From Tahibacter sp042701255 (GTDB taxonomy: Bacteria > Pseudomonadota > Gammaproteobacteria > Xanthomonadales > Rhodanobacteraceae): DNA of 64,000 bases. Location: NCBI RefSeq assembly GCF_042701255.1, contig NZ_CP170554.1:930001-994000 (forward strand), written 5' to 3'. Positions 26,758 through 35,947 of this stretch are shown here, one piece after another; the first letter of the stretch is position 1; each line of letters opens with the position of its first letter. Made by a program: the position numbers and the translations under genes. Below the pieces are notes generated by a model. The model worked only from the letters and a program-made list of their open reading frames with translations. It was not told where the DNA came from and made no database searches.

Positions 26758-27349
26758 CTACGCCTGCGTGTCCCGCAGCCATTCCCGCGCGAACGTACGC
26801 AGCTGCGGGAAGAAATTCCTCGAAGCCCCGCTGCAGCGCCGCATCGTTCGCCTGCAGCACGGGCAGGGCCTCGTGCAGCGGATTGGCCCGGCTCAGCCGC
26901 GTGCCGATGCCGGCCAGCGCGCGGCCGATGACGCCGGCGTCGGCGTAGGCCGCCGGCAGCCCGTTGCGCTGCATATAGGCGACGAAGCCGCGCATGGATG
27001 GCGGCAGTTCGTCGGCATGACGCTGCAACAGGGCGAGCAGGTCGCCGGAGAAGCGCTCCAGCGGCGTGGTGCACCAGTGCGCGAAGTCGCGCGCGAGCAG
27101 GTGATCGAACCACACATCGAGCAGAATGCCGGCGTAGCGCCGGAACGGCGCGACGAACAGGTTGCGCAGGTCGACGACGACGGGATGGCTGTCGGTATGG
27201 ACGTCGATCGCGCGATGCAGGCGTATGCCGAGTTCGACGCCGCGGCGCAGGCCGGTCGGCACCGGACCGTGCACGAAGTCGCCGAGCAGGCCGCCGAGGA
27301 TCAGATCGGGCTCGTCGCCGGCCAGCACGGCATGGGCAAGATGATTCAT
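26758..27349 (-). CDS. acpH: ACP phosphodiesterase AcpH, frameshifted near the C-terminus
   Basis: AcpH (DUF479) removes 4'-phosphopantetheine from acyl carrier protein. The N-terminus MNHLAHAVLAGDEPDLILGG and the motifs GGLLGDFVHG and LHRAIDVHTDSHPVV are typical, followed by FAPFRRYAGILLDVWFDHLL-like sequence. Near 26810-26817 the frame departs. Dropping one base from AATTTCTTCCC restores the conserved end FFPQLRTFAREWLRDTQA with a stop at 26758, for 196 residues (the usual length is about 193). Without correction the open frame runs on to 26693 with an unrelated tail. A sequencing error is the simplest reading. Confidence 0.82.
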
Positions 27350-27464
27350 GCGGCCAGCATAGCGCAGGGCTCGTGATGTGCCGGCGCGGAGGCACGCTAC
27401 GGTCGTGTGGTTGTCAGCCTGCTGGGTGCTGCTGGAAAAGCGTGCAGGAAAAGAAGGAGGTTTC

Positions 27465-28004
27465 TTGTTCGAGTTCGCTATCGTCGACGATGCGTCGATT
27501 CACTGCCGCGTCGAGCTCCAGGGACACGCGTACGCGGCGATCACGCGCGAAGACCGTGCCGGCCGCCGCGAGCTGCGTCTGCCCGATGCGACCTTGACCC
27601 TGGCCTGCAATCACCGCGCGGCGGCGCAGGCGCGCGGTCGCGACGGTTTTCTGCACGGCCTGCTGACGGCATTGCGGCCGGATCGCAGCTATCGGCTGTC
27701 TTCCGGCGACGTCGCGCTCGCCGAACTGCGCAACGTCGTGCGCTGGGGTCGCGGCAGTCATCTCGCGCTGACCCTCGCGCAAGGCGGGCAGTGGACCGTG
27801 CAGGGGGCCGGCGCGCTGCCGAGCAGGCTCGATCTGCTTGCCGATGGGTGCGCTGTCGCCGTACTGCAGATCGAAGGCGTCTTGCGTGCGAAGTTGCGTA
27901 TGCCGCCGCTGCCATTGCCCGACGGTGTCGCGATCGCGCTGGGCTGGCTCGCGCTGCAGGTCTACGGCAACGATCCCTGGCACAACGACAGCAGTGGCGA
28001 TTAG
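27465..28004 (+). CDS. conserved hypothetical protein
   Basis: This 179-residue protein starts at a TTG (27465) placed four bases after a perfect AAGGAGG. A longer ATG form from 27378 is possible but lacks a site. The product is soluble and mostly beta, with segments such as FEFAIVDDASIHCRVEL and GSHLALTLAQGGQWTVQG, and ends in a hydrophobic helix ALGWLALQVYGND. It has no signal peptide or known motif. It is the only gene between acpH and the leftward metalloprotease. I do not recognise the family. Confidence 0.55.
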   Translation: MFEFAIVDDASIHCRVELQGHAYAAITREDRAGRRELRLPDATLTLACNHRAAAQARGRDGFLHGLLTALRPDRSYRLSSGDVALAELRNVVRWGRGSHLALTLAQGGQWTVQGAGALPSRLDLLADGCAVAVLQIEGVLRAKLRMPPLPLPDGVAIALGWLALQVYGNDPWHNDSSGD

Positions 28005-28100
28005 CTGCAGAAACGCCGGCTGTTTTCGCGCTGCCATATCGCTGCGACGGCCGGGTCCCGGCCATTGCCGGGACTCGCGGCCGGGACCGTCATCGGTGGC

Positions 28101-30062
28101 TTACTGGAAGCCGTCGCGAAAGATCACGTCGCTCTGCGCGACCGTGAAGTTCACGTCGGACAGATCGAAGAACAGGTTCGTGCTGCAGCCGACGCGGATG
28201 CGCGCCTGCGTCGTCGCGTTGCCGGACGGAATCGTCACGCCGGCGCTGCCGTTGTTCGGCACGCCGGCGGCCAGGCGCAGCGGCCAGCTGACGCCGCCGT
28301 TGCGCGAGAAGTCGATGTCGACGGCGGCGCAGGAAATCGGCGCCGCGGTCGTGCCGGCCACGTTCCAGGTCACCGTCTGCGGCAGATCCATGGCCCAGCT
28401 GACCGCCGTGTTCGGCGCGGTCACGAGGAACGGCCCGGCCGCGGCGACGACCTGGATGCCGGGCATGTCGGCGCTGCTGGAGCGGCCGCCGCCCGCATGG
28501 TTGTCGCGCACGGTCAGGCGGAACTTCATCGACGCGCGGTCCATGGTCGGCAGGATCTCGCCCGGCGCGGTCGTATTGGCGAGCAGGTTGGCGATGCGCG
28601 GAATCGTGCGCGTGCGCAAGGCGACCGGATTCCACGAGCGCACGATGGGGCTGGTGCCGTTGTCGATGTTGATCGCCGTCGATGCGCCGAGATCGTATTC
28701 CTCCCAGTCGTAGGTCAGCGCATCGCCGTCGGCGTCGGTGGCCAACGGCGCGCTCAACGTGAACGGCGTGCGCGCCGGAATCGCGTAGCTCGTGGTCATG
28801 GCCGGAATCACCGGCGCGCTGCTCGGATTCGACGTCGACGTGCCGCAGCTCGGCACGGCATCGAGACGCGCCTGCATCTGCTCCAGGCTCTTGGCGTGGA
28901 AATACGGATCGGAGTTCGGCTGCAGGTCGTCCGCGCCGCAGATGCCCGCATAGGCCTGGATGGTCGAGCCGCTGCCGGTTTCATAGGCTGCGGAAGCCGT
29001 GCGGTTGCCGCCGCCGCAGCTGTTGGCCGAGCTGTTGAACGTGTGCGCGCCGCCGAACTGATGACCCATTTCGTGCGCGACGTAGTCGATCCAGAACGGA
29101 TCGCCGGTCGGGCTGCTGCGGCCGGTGACGCCGCGGGCCTTGGAGCTCGTGGAACAGACCGCGTTCAAGGTCGCCACGCCGCCGCCGCCGGTGCTGAACA
29201 CGTGGCCGAGATCGTAGTTGGCCGCGCCGATCACGGTGTCGAGCGTGGTCTGGTTCTGCCCGAGCATGGTCGAGCCGCTGCTGTTGGTGTACGGATCAGT
29301 CAATGCGTCGGTGTAGATCAGCAGGTTGTTGTTGGCGACGAGCTGCAGGGTCACGCTGAACTCGTTGCCGTAGACCTCGTTGACGCGATTCACCGCGGTG
29401 ACGACGGCAGCCTGGCCCAGCGCGACGGTGCCGCCGAAGAACGCGGTGTATTCGCCGGTCGTCGCGACGGCCGTACGCAGCACGCGGCGCGAAGCGCCGG
29501 TGACCGTCGTGATGCCGGGCGTGGCGCTCGCATGTTCGTCCGGCGTCTCGTCGCGGTCGTGCGTGTCGCAGTGGAAGCGCGACTGCACCGCGGCGTCGCT
29601 GCGGCGGAAGCTCAGATAGTCGCGGCCGCTGCCGAATTCGACGGGCTCGACGACCCAGCTGCCGTCCGGATCGAACACCAGGGCCTGCAGGCCGAGGTCG
29701 GACAGATCCACGCGGGCGCGATTGCCGGCGGCATCGCGGCCGCGCAGGCTCAGGATCTGCGGAAAGCGCGCGGCCAGTTCCGGCGACAGGGTGCCGGAAT
29801 CCTCGAGCACGAATTCGACGAAGCTGCCGTCGGGCCGCGGCAGCGCGAACGGCTTGCCGTCGGCCACGGCCTCACGCAGTGCGCTGCGCATCGTGTCGAC
29901 GTCGAGAGTCAGGCTGCGGTAGTGCTGCGGCTGCGGACCGTCGGCGCGCAGGCTCAGCGCGACAGGCGCATCGTTCCACAGCGTGGCGGCAGCGGCCGGA
30001 GCCGCGGCGGTCAGGGCCAGCAATACCACGGCAACGGCGCGGGCGAGGGGAGTGCGCAGCAT
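28101..30062 (-). CDS. secreted reprolysin-like zinc metalloprotease
   Basis: This is a predicted extracellular metzincin of 653 residues. A signal peptide (AVAVVLLALTAAAPAAAA) and a pro-domain precede a catalytic domain with HEMGHQFGGAH at 330-340, the extended HExxHxxGxxH zinc motif of M12B-type enzymes. Further Ig/PKD-like beta regions follow (TDADGDALTYDWEEYD near 420, then a second near 540). The chain ends FRDGFQ, a short tail resembling the DGFE-type endings on secreted proteins of Dokdonella and relatives. GGAGAG precedes the ATG. The neighbour on the right is divergent. Confidence 0.88.
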   Translation of the reverse strand: MLRTPLARAVAVVLLALTAAAPAAAATLWNDAPVALSLRADGPQPQHYRSLTLDVDTMRSALREAVADGKPFALPRPDGSFVEFVLEDSGTLSPELAARFPQILSLRGRDAAGNRARVDLSDLGLQALVFDPDGSWVVEPVEFGSGRDYLSFRRSDAAVQSRFHCDTHDRDETPDEHASATPGITTVTGASRRVLRTAVATTGEYTAFFGGTVALGQAAVVTAVNRVNEVYGNEFSVTLQLVANNNLLIYTDALTDPYTNSSGSTMLGQNQTTLDTVIGAANYDLGHVFSTGGGGVATLNAVCSTSSKARGVTGRSSPTGDPFWIDYVAHEMGHQFGGAHTFNSSANSCGGGNRTASAAYETGSGSTIQAYAGICGADDLQPNSDPYFHAKSLEQMQARLDAVPSCGTSTSNPSSAPVIPAMTTSYAIPARTPFTLSAPLATDADGDALTYDWEEYDLGASTAINIDNGTSPIVRSWNPVALRTRTIPRIANLLANTTAPGEILPTMDRASMKFRLTVRDNHAGGGRSSSADMPGIQVVAAAGPFLVTAPNTAVSWAMDLPQTVTWNVAGTTAAPISCAAVDIDFSRNGGVSWPLRLAAGVPNNGSAGVTIPSGNATTQARIRVGCSTNLFFDLSDVNFTVAQSDVIFRDGFQ

Positions 30063-30402
30063 CGGTCTCTCCGGCGAAACGGTCGGTCGCTGACTATGCA
30101 AGCTGACTCGGCACGATGCATCCGCCGAAGGGCGGGCCGGCGGCCGGCAGCCCGTCATGGGGCAGCAGGTTTGGCGCCGTGCGCACGACGATCCGCACAG
30201 GTACGCGCCGCTCGGGCGTTTCGGCCAGACCCGGCGCGCCGAGCCGGATGACGCGAGGACGGCGGCAAGGGCAAACGCCGGCTGCTGCGGCGTTCCGATG
30301 ATTCGACCATGGTCGCGGGCAAGGGCAGGCCGGCCGTTGCGGCGGCGTCCTGTCCATGGCCGCCGGTTCGGAGCCGGCGGTTGGCTTGGATACAATCGCC
30401 CG
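30063..30402. other. 340-base divergent intergenic region, no gene recognised
   Basis: This gap lies between the leftward metalloprotease and the rightward alpha/beta hydrolase and must hold both promoters. TACAAT at 30391-30396, seven bases before the hydrolase ATG, is a possible -10 that would give a nearly leaderless transcript. I see no convincing -35 and no gene. Confidence 0.4.
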
Positions 30403-31081
30403 ATGACCGCACTCGATTCCGCTCCGTCCTTTCCTGCCGCCTCGGGCGCGCTGAACCTGCCGGGGCCGGCCGGCCTGCTCGAAAGCCTGGTCGATCTGCC
30501 CGAACAGGACGCGCGCCGCGGCACGGCCGTGATCTGTCATCCGCACCCGCTGCATGGCGGGACCATGCACAACAAGGTCGTCACCATGCTGTCGCGCTCG
30601 CTGGTCGAGCTGGGTCTGGCCACGGTGCGCTTCAATTTCCGCGGCGTCGGCGCGTCGGCCGGCAGCTACGACGACGGCAACGGCGAGACCGACGACCTGC
30701 GTGCGGTCGTCGACTGGGGTGCGCCGCGAACGACCCGACGATGCGCTGTGGCTGGCCGGTTTCTCCTTCGGCAGCTACGTTGCCTTGCGCGCGGCCGCAT
30801 CGCTGGCGCTGCAGCAGCTGATCCAGATCGCGCCGCCGGTGGGCCGCTGGGCCTTCGAGACGATCACCCCGCCGGATTGCCCGTGGCTGATCGTGCAGGG
30901 CGAGGCCGACGAAGTCGTCGATCCGGCCGCGGTCTTCGCCTGGGCCGCGAACCTGCCCAAGAATGCGCAACTCGTGCGCATGGCCGAGACCAGCCACTTC
31001 TTCCATCGCCGGCTCATGGATCTGCGCGGCGCGGTGAAGCACGGCGTTCGCGACAACCTGCCGCCGCTGCAGGACGCGTGA
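30403..31081 (+). CDS. alpha/beta hydrolase (COG2945-type), frameshifted in this sequence
   Basis: This is a small cytosolic serine hydrolase of unknown substrate. The first frame gives the HPHPLHGGTMHNKVV and RFNFRGVGASAGSYDDG motifs. The second frame gives the nucleophile motif GFSFGSY, the Asp region VQGEADEVVDP and the His region ETSHFFH. Removing one G from GGGG at 30716-30719 makes a continuous 225-residue protein (DWVRRERPDDALWLAGFSFG). All catalytic residues are then present, so an indel error is likely. zapE starts two bases after its stop, suggesting one operon. Confidence 0.8.
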
Positions 31082-31082
31082 G

Positions 31083-32168
31083 GTGACCGTCACGGCGCTC
31101 TATCTCGCCGGCGTGCAGCGCGGCGAGTGGCAGGACGATGCCGCGCAGCGCGCAGTGCTGGTCGAGCTCGACCGCATTGCCGCGCAACTGCAGCAGCCCG
31201 CGCCGGAAGGCCTGTTCGCGCGGATCCGCGCGCGCTTCGCCGAACCCGAAGCGGTGCGCGGCCTGTATCTCTGGGGCGGCGTCGGCCGCGGCAAGACGTT
31301 CCTGATCGACCTGTTCTACGAGGCGCTGCCGATCGCGCAGAAGCGCCGTGTGCACTATCACCGCTTCATGCGCTCGGTGCACGCCAAATTGCGCGAGCTC
31401 GAAGGCCGCGAAGATCCGCTCGTCGCCGTCGCCGCCGACATCGCCGCGCAGATACGCGTGCTCTGCCTCGACGAACTCTTCGTCAGCGACATCGGCGACG
31501 CGATGATCCTCGGCGGCCTGCTGCGCCAGCTGTTCGCGCGCGGCGTCTGCCTGGTCACGACGTCCAATACCGCGCCGCCGAACCTGTATGCCGGCGGCCT
31601 GCAGCGCGACCGTTTCCTGCCGGCCATCGCCCTGCTGCAGCAGCATTGCGCCGTGCACGAGATCGTCTCGGCACAGGACTGGCGGCTGCGCACCCTGACC
31701 CAGGCGCGCATCTTCCACACGCCGCTCGGCGCCGACGCCGAGCGCGCGCTCAACGACTGCTTCCAGCGCATCAGCCACGGCGTCGCGCGCGGCGAAACCG
31801 AGATCGAGGTGCAGGATCGCGACATTCCCGTGCACCGGCTCGCCGAGGACGTGGTCTGGTTCGACTTCGAGGCGATCTGCGAAGGCCCGCGCGCCGTCGC
31901 CGACTACATCGAGATCGGCAAGGCCTACGGCACCGTCATCGTCTCCGGCGTGCCGCAGTTCACGCCGATGATGGAAGACGCCGCGCGCCGCTTCATCGAG
32001 ATGGTCGACGAGTTCTACGACCGCCACGTCAAGCTGATCCTGTCGGCGGCCGTGCATATCATCGACCTCTACGACGGCGACCGCCTGCGCGCCGAATTCA
32101 GCCGCACCGAATCGCGCCTGATCGAGATGCAGAGCGAGGACTATCTCGCGCGCGAGCACCTGCCGTAA
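31083..32168 (+). CDS. zapE: cell division protein ZapE (AFG1-like ATPase)
   Basis: ZapE is an AFG1-family ATPase that affects FtsZ ring stability in Gram-negative bacteria. The 361 residues match the family. Walker A is GGVGRGKT near residues 65-72, and the RVHYHRFMRSVH segment, Walker B region VLCLDELFVSDIGDAM and sensor region VTTSNTAPPNLYAGGLQRDRF are characteristic. The start is GTG two bases after the hydrolase stop, so it is probably co-transcribed with it. Confidence 0.93.
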   Translation: MTVTALYLAGVQRGEWQDDAAQRAVLVELDRIAAQLQQPAPEGLFARIRARFAEPEAVRGLYLWGGVGRGKTFLIDLFYEALPIAQKRRVHYHRFMRSVHAKLRELEGREDPLVAVAADIAAQIRVLCLDELFVSDIGDAMILGGLLRQLFARGVCLVTTSNTAPPNLYAGGLQRDRFLPAIALLQQHCAVHEIVSAQDWRLRTLTQARIFHTPLGADAERALNDCFQRISHGVARGETEIEVQDRDIPVHRLAEDVVWFDFEAICEGPRAVADYIEIGKAYGTVIVSGVPQFTPMMEDAARRFIEMVDEFYDRHVKLILSAAVHIIDLYDGDRLRAEFSRTESRLIEMQSEDYLAREHLP

Positions 32169-32181
32169 CGCAGCGAGCGTG

Positions 32182-32304
32182 TAGGTTGCGCTGAGCGCAG
32201 TGAACCGCCACGTCGCGGCTCATCGCCGCGAAGAACCTGCGAAGGCTGGTCTTTCGAGACGTCCAGGCCTCGATGTTGCGGTTCGCTGCGCTCAGCGCAA
32301 CCTA
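32182..32304. repeat. 27-bp inverted repeat (REP-like) after zapE
   Basis: The arms 32182-32208 (TAGGTTGCGCTGAGCGCAGT start) and 32278-32304 are inverted copies with 26 of 27 matches, separated by 69 bases. Each arm has an inner GCGCTGAGCGC-type palindrome. Together they make a long hairpin or BIME-like unit in the 343-base zapE-M20 gap, which holds no other gene. Confidence 0.75.
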
Positions 32305-32511
32305 TTACGCGGCTGCTTGCGTTGCGCCGTTGCTGCGCCGCCGCATCGGACGTCCTTTGCTCGGAGCTTCGCGGCCGGCAAATGTCGATGCGGCGATTCG
32401 CTGGCGACCTTCGCGAACCGTGCAGGCGCCCGGGTGCGGCACTTCGCCGAAAGTCACGCTACACGAGGCATCGGCTTGGCCTACCATCAGGGTTTTCGCG
32501 GAGACCCAGCC

Positions 32512-33807
32512 ATGCGTCGACTTTGCCTCGCCCTGCTTGCCGCCCTGGCCGCGTCCGCGGCCCATGCCGACACCGACACACAGCAGGCGGCGACCGCCGT
32601 CGGCGACAAGGTCCTGCAATGGCGCCGCGACTTCCACCAGCACCCGGAGCTCGGCAACCGCGAGACGCGCACGGCCAAGATCGTCGCCGATCACCTCAAG
32701 AAGCTCGGGCTGGAGGTCAAGACCGGCGTCGCGCATACCGGCGTGATCGCGCGGCTCAAGGGCGGCAAGCCCGGACCGCGGCTCGCGATCCGCGCCGACA
32801 TGGACGCGCTGCCGGTGACCGAGGAAGTCGACCTGCCGTTCGCCTCGAAGGTGCGCAGCACCTATGCGGGGCAGGACGTCGGCGTCATGCATGCCTGCGG
32901 CCACGACGCGCATACCGCCATACTGCTCGGCGTCGCGACCGCGCTGGCCGGCATGCGCCAGGAGCTGCCCGGCGAAGTCATGTTCATCTTCCAGCCCGCC
33001 GAGGAAGGTTCGCCGCCGGGCGAAGAAGGCGGCGCCAAGCTCATGCTGCAGGAAGGCCTGTTCCGCGACGCCAAGCCCGACGCCGTGCTCGGCCTGCACG
33101 TGTTCTACACCCTGCATGCGGGCCAGGTCGGTCTGCGCGAAGGTCCGCTGCTCGCGGGCTCGGACCGCTTCAAGATCCGCGTGCTCGGCGCGCAGACCCA
33201 CGGCGCGCAGCCCTGGCGCGGCGTCGATCCGATCGTGACCGCCGCGGCCATCGTCAGCCAGGCGCAGACCATCGTGAGTCGACAACTGGATATTTCCAAA
33301 TTGCCGGCCGTCATCACGTTCGGCATGTTCCAGGGCGGCGTGCGCTACAACATCATTCCCGACAAGGTCGAACTCGAAGGCACCGTGCGTACCTTCGACA
33401 AGGACATGCGCGACGACCTGTTCAAGCGCCTGCACCGCACCGCCGAAGGCGTGGCCGCGGCCCAGGGCGCACGCGTGGAACTCGAGGCGCCGATGCCCGG
33501 CGCGCAGAATCCGGTCACGCGCAACGACACGGCACTGACCCGGCGCCTGCGTCCCAGCCTCGAAAAAGCCGTCGGCAAGGACAACGTCGTCGACGTGCCG
33601 CCGAACATGGTCGCCGAGGACTTCTCCTACTTCGCCGACGAAGTGCCCGGCCTGTATTTCTTCGTCGGCGTCGTGCCGCCGGGCCAGGACCTCGCGACCG
33701 CCGCGCCGAACCACTCGCCGAAGTTCTTCATGGACGAGAAAGCCCTCGATATCGGCACGCACGCGATGCTGCAGGCGGCAGTGGATTTCCTGCACGGCGG
33801 TCCGTGA
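32512..33807 (+). CDS. secreted M20 family amidohydrolase (IAA-amino acid hydrolase-like)
   Basis: This 431-residue metal-dependent peptidase or N-acyl-amino acid amidohydrolase has a signal peptide (LCLALLAALAASAAHA). It shows WRRDFHQHPELGNRE, the metal-binding motif HACGHDAHTA, FQPAEEG with the catalytic glutamates, and AEDFSYFADEVPGLYFFVG, in normal order for the M20D group. GGAG lies ahead of the ATG at 32512. The substrate is unknown; members of this group cleave N-acyl or N-benzoyl amino acids. Confidence 0.88.
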   Translation: MRRLCLALLAALAASAAHADTDTQQAATAVGDKVLQWRRDFHQHPELGNRETRTAKIVADHLKKLGLEVKTGVAHTGVIARLKGGKPGPRLAIRADMDALPVTEEVDLPFASKVRSTYAGQDVGVMHACGHDAHTAILLGVATALAGMRQELPGEVMFIFQPAEEGSPPGEEGGAKLMLQEGLFRDAKPDAVLGLHVFYTLHAGQVGLREGPLLAGSDRFKIRVLGAQTHGAQPWRGVDPIVTAAAIVSQAQTIVSRQLDISKLPAVITFGMFQGGVRYNIIPDKVELEGTVRTFDKDMRDDLFKRLHRTAEGVAAAQGARVELEAPMPGAQNPVTRNDTALTRRLRPSLEKAVGKDNVVDVPPNMVAEDFSYFADEVPGLYFFVGVVPPGQDLATAAPNHSPKFFMDEKALDIGTHAMLQAAVDFLHGGP

Positions 33808-34378
33808 TCGCGAACGTCGCGCCGCGGTCTCATGCAGTGGATGCGGTCGCGCGTCATGACGCGATGTGGCCGTGATGTGTCCGCTGTCGGGATTGCGCCA
33901 TCGCTTTCTCCCTCTCCCGTTGCGGGAGAGGGGGCGGCGGACGGGGAAGTCCCGGTAACGTACAACTCCAGCGATCTGCCGTAAGGTTCGTGGTTTGAAT
34001 ATCGCGGCGAAAATTCAAATGTGCCGCAAGCTTCGGCAGTCCTCTCGGCTTTTGCCTTTCTCCCGCAAGGGGGGTGGGAAGGTCGCTTGATCGACCGTGG
34101 AATCATGGCGAAATCCTGCGCCATCGTGGGTTTCGCCTGCGCTGCCGTGAGCTTCGAAAGCCCGTCTCCGTTTGCGAAGAAAGCACTGAAGCAGCTCTGA
34201 TCTTCCGATCGGTGCCGATTGGATTGGGCGGCGATGACCTTGCCGGCGTGGTGGAACTCGCCATCCCCGCAGCGAGTCAATTATTCGCCGCATCGCGGCA
34301 CGAACCTCCCTTTTCAACGACCGTCCCCGGCGAGCTTTCAATCTTGCCGGCGACGGCGCGCGCCTGCAGGAAACTCCC
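33808..34378. other. 571-base gap with CCTCTCCCG-type palindromes, no gene recognised
   Basis: A 9-bp hairpin, CCTCTCCCG TTG CGGGAGAGG, lies at 33911-33931, and a degenerate partner (TCTCCCGCAAGGGGGG) at about 34059-34074. This is the same repeat type as near 15.7-15.9 kb. Open frames in the gap are short and lack ribosome binding sites. Confidence 0.5.
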
Positions 34379-34951
34379 ATGTCAGTCGGGATGCGTGTCG
34401 CCGCATGGCTGGCCTGGCAGGTTTTCGCGGTCCTCGTCGTGTTTCTGCTGTGGTTGGTCCTCGTTGCCGCGGCTTACAGCTGCACTCGTGACTGCGACTA
34501 CACCTTCAACGCCAGCGAGGCGGGTGCCTGGAAGCTCGCCATGAGCATCGAAGCGTTCCAGCTGGACTGCGGGCGCTTGCCGGATCGGCTCGATGAGCTC
34601 ACCGGCGAAGCGCGCAGCGGTACTTGTGCAGTGCGGCCGTGGGCAAAGGCTTCGGATCTGCGGGACGCCTACGGCACACGCTTCGTGTATTGGCGCTCCG
34701 ACGATGGAAGCACGTTCGAAGTCCGCGGCATCGGACGCGACCGGGTCTACGGCAGCGCCGACGACGTGACGACGGCGGATTGGACCTGGCCCTGGCCCGA
34801 GCCGTTCTGGCGCAGGCGGCCGTGGAATTGCGTGATCGCGACCTTGCCGTGGTTCTCGATTCCTCTAGGACCGCCGCTATGGCTCATGGTCGCGATCGTC
34901 CGTCGCATACACCGGACCGCACGCCGGCGCACCGCAACGGGTACCGATTGA
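34379..34951 (+). CDS. membrane protein with GspG-like C-terminal motif (tandem paralog 1)
   Basis: This 190-residue protein has an N-terminal membrane helix (VFAVLVVFLLWLVLVAAA) and a periplasmic domain with a cysteine pair. The core LDCGRLPDRLDELTG and RDAYGTRFVYWRSDDGSTFE, RGIGRDRVYG resembles the C-terminal core of type II secretion pseudopilin GspG (DPWG...Y..., SLG.DG). A second membrane helix lies near the C-terminus. Unlike a pseudopilin it lacks a G-F(T/S)LxE prepilin cleavage site. GCAGG precedes the ATG. A close paralog follows 138 bases downstream. The function is unknown. Confidence 0.6.
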   Translation: MSVGMRVAAWLAWQVFAVLVVFLLWLVLVAAAYSCTRDCDYTFNASEAGAWKLAMSIEAFQLDCGRLPDRLDELTGEARSGTCAVRPWAKASDLRDAYGTRFVYWRSDDGSTFEVRGIGRDRVYGSADDVTTADWTWPWPEPFWRRRPWNCVIATLPWFSIPLGPPLWLMVAIVRRIHRTARRRTATGTD

Positions 34952-35088
34952 ATGCCGCGGAACTCGCCGCGCAGCGCGCCGGTCGATCGATCGCCGCTTC
35001 ACGGCAATCCCCGGATCTCTTTTTCTTGCATGCCCGACGGCCGCCCTTGCGGCGGCCGCGCCGGCGCGTGCGCGTGCAGGAGTCGCTC

Positions 35089-35682
35089 ATGTCGTCATGG
35101 ACCCGCCGCTTCGTTGCCTGCGTCGAGCTATGCGCCGGGCTGCTAGTGCTCGCCACGCTGATCTCCTGGCTCAACGGTATGGGCGGTTGCGATTTCACTC
35201 GCGTCCGCTACCGCGCTGCGCAGTTTCAGGCGAAGCAGCTTGCGCAGATGGTCGAGGGGTTCCGGAGCGCCTGCGGCCGTCTGCCGGATCAGCTCGACGA
35301 ATTGTTCGGCGTCGTGCGAGACCGCAACTGTTTCATGCCGCCGCCGCGGCCTTCGCAGCTCGTCGATCCCTGGGGGAGCCACTTCGTCTACTGGCGTGCC
35401 GACGACGGCGGGAGGTTCGAGGTGCGCTCGGTCGGCCGTGACCGTATCTACGGCAGCTTCGATGATGCGACCAGCGGCGGCTGGACCTGGCCTTGGCCGC
35501 AGCCGCCGTGGTCCTGGGTGGAGCGCGGCCGGCGCTTCGCTCCGATCGTGATACTCGTGCTGGCGTTTCTACTGCTGGTGGCTCTGGTGCGGCGGCTGTT
35601 CGTGCTGGCGATCCATCTCGTCCGCGCGGTCCGGCGCCGGGTCAGGCCGATTGGATCCGGCGCGTCACGGGTCCCGGAATGA
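35089..35682 (+). CDS. membrane protein with GspG-like C-terminal motif (tandem paralog 2)
   Basis: This 197-residue protein has the same layout as the gene before it: an N-terminal helix (LCAGLLVLATLISWL), a core with ACGRLPDQLDELFG, DPWGSHFVYWRADDG and RSVGRDRIYGSFDD, then WTWPWPQPPW and a C-terminal helix (IVILVLAFLLLVALV) with a basic tail. The two copies share the CGRLPD.LDEL, FVYWR.DDG and GRDR.YGS.DD.T motifs. AGGAGT precedes the ATG at 35089. The pair arose by duplication. Their role is unknown; the core fold suggests a pseudopilin-derived sensor or scaffold. Confidence 0.6.
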   Translation: MSSWTRRFVACVELCAGLLVLATLISWLNGMGGCDFTRVRYRAAQFQAKQLAQMVEGFRSACGRLPDQLDELFGVVRDRNCFMPPPRPSQLVDPWGSHFVYWRADDGGRFEVRSVGRDRIYGSFDDATSGGWTWPWPQPPWSWVERGRRFAPIVILVLAFLLLVALVRRLFVLAIHLVRAVRRRVRPIGSGASRVPE

Positions 35683-35896
35683 CGGTCGGTGGCCGTGACC
35701 GCCGAGGCTTGTCCTGGCATCGAAACGGCCGACACCGCTCTTGGTCATCGAAACCCATCCGGGATACAGCCGCCACGGTCCCGAACCGGTCGAAACCCGT
35801 CCGGAACGCGGCCGCACCATCGCCGAAGCCGCACCACGCCTCGCTTTCCGGCCTGCATCGACCGCTCCGCCTCGCTATCCGGCACCTGGCCGCAAC

Positions 35897-35945
35897 TCAC
35901 AGCCGATTGTGTTGACCCTGCGCTGTCAACCTCTATATCTTGTGT
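35897..35945 (+). promoter_or_regulatory. nrdAB promoter with candidate NrdR boxes
   Basis: A sigma70-like promoter has -35 TTGACC (35912-35917), a 16-base spacer and -10 TATATC (35934-35939). A sequence close to the NrdR box consensus, CCTCTATATCTTGTGT (35930-35945, 12 of 16 matches to ACACTATATATAGTGT), covers the -10. A weaker candidate, TCACAGCCGATTGTGT (35897-35912), lies 33 bases upstream. The predicted start falls at the base of the riboswitch that follows. NrdR binding to paired boxes is the usual control of bacterial nrd operons; the match here is by eye. Confidence 0.6.
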
Positions 35946-35947
35946 TT

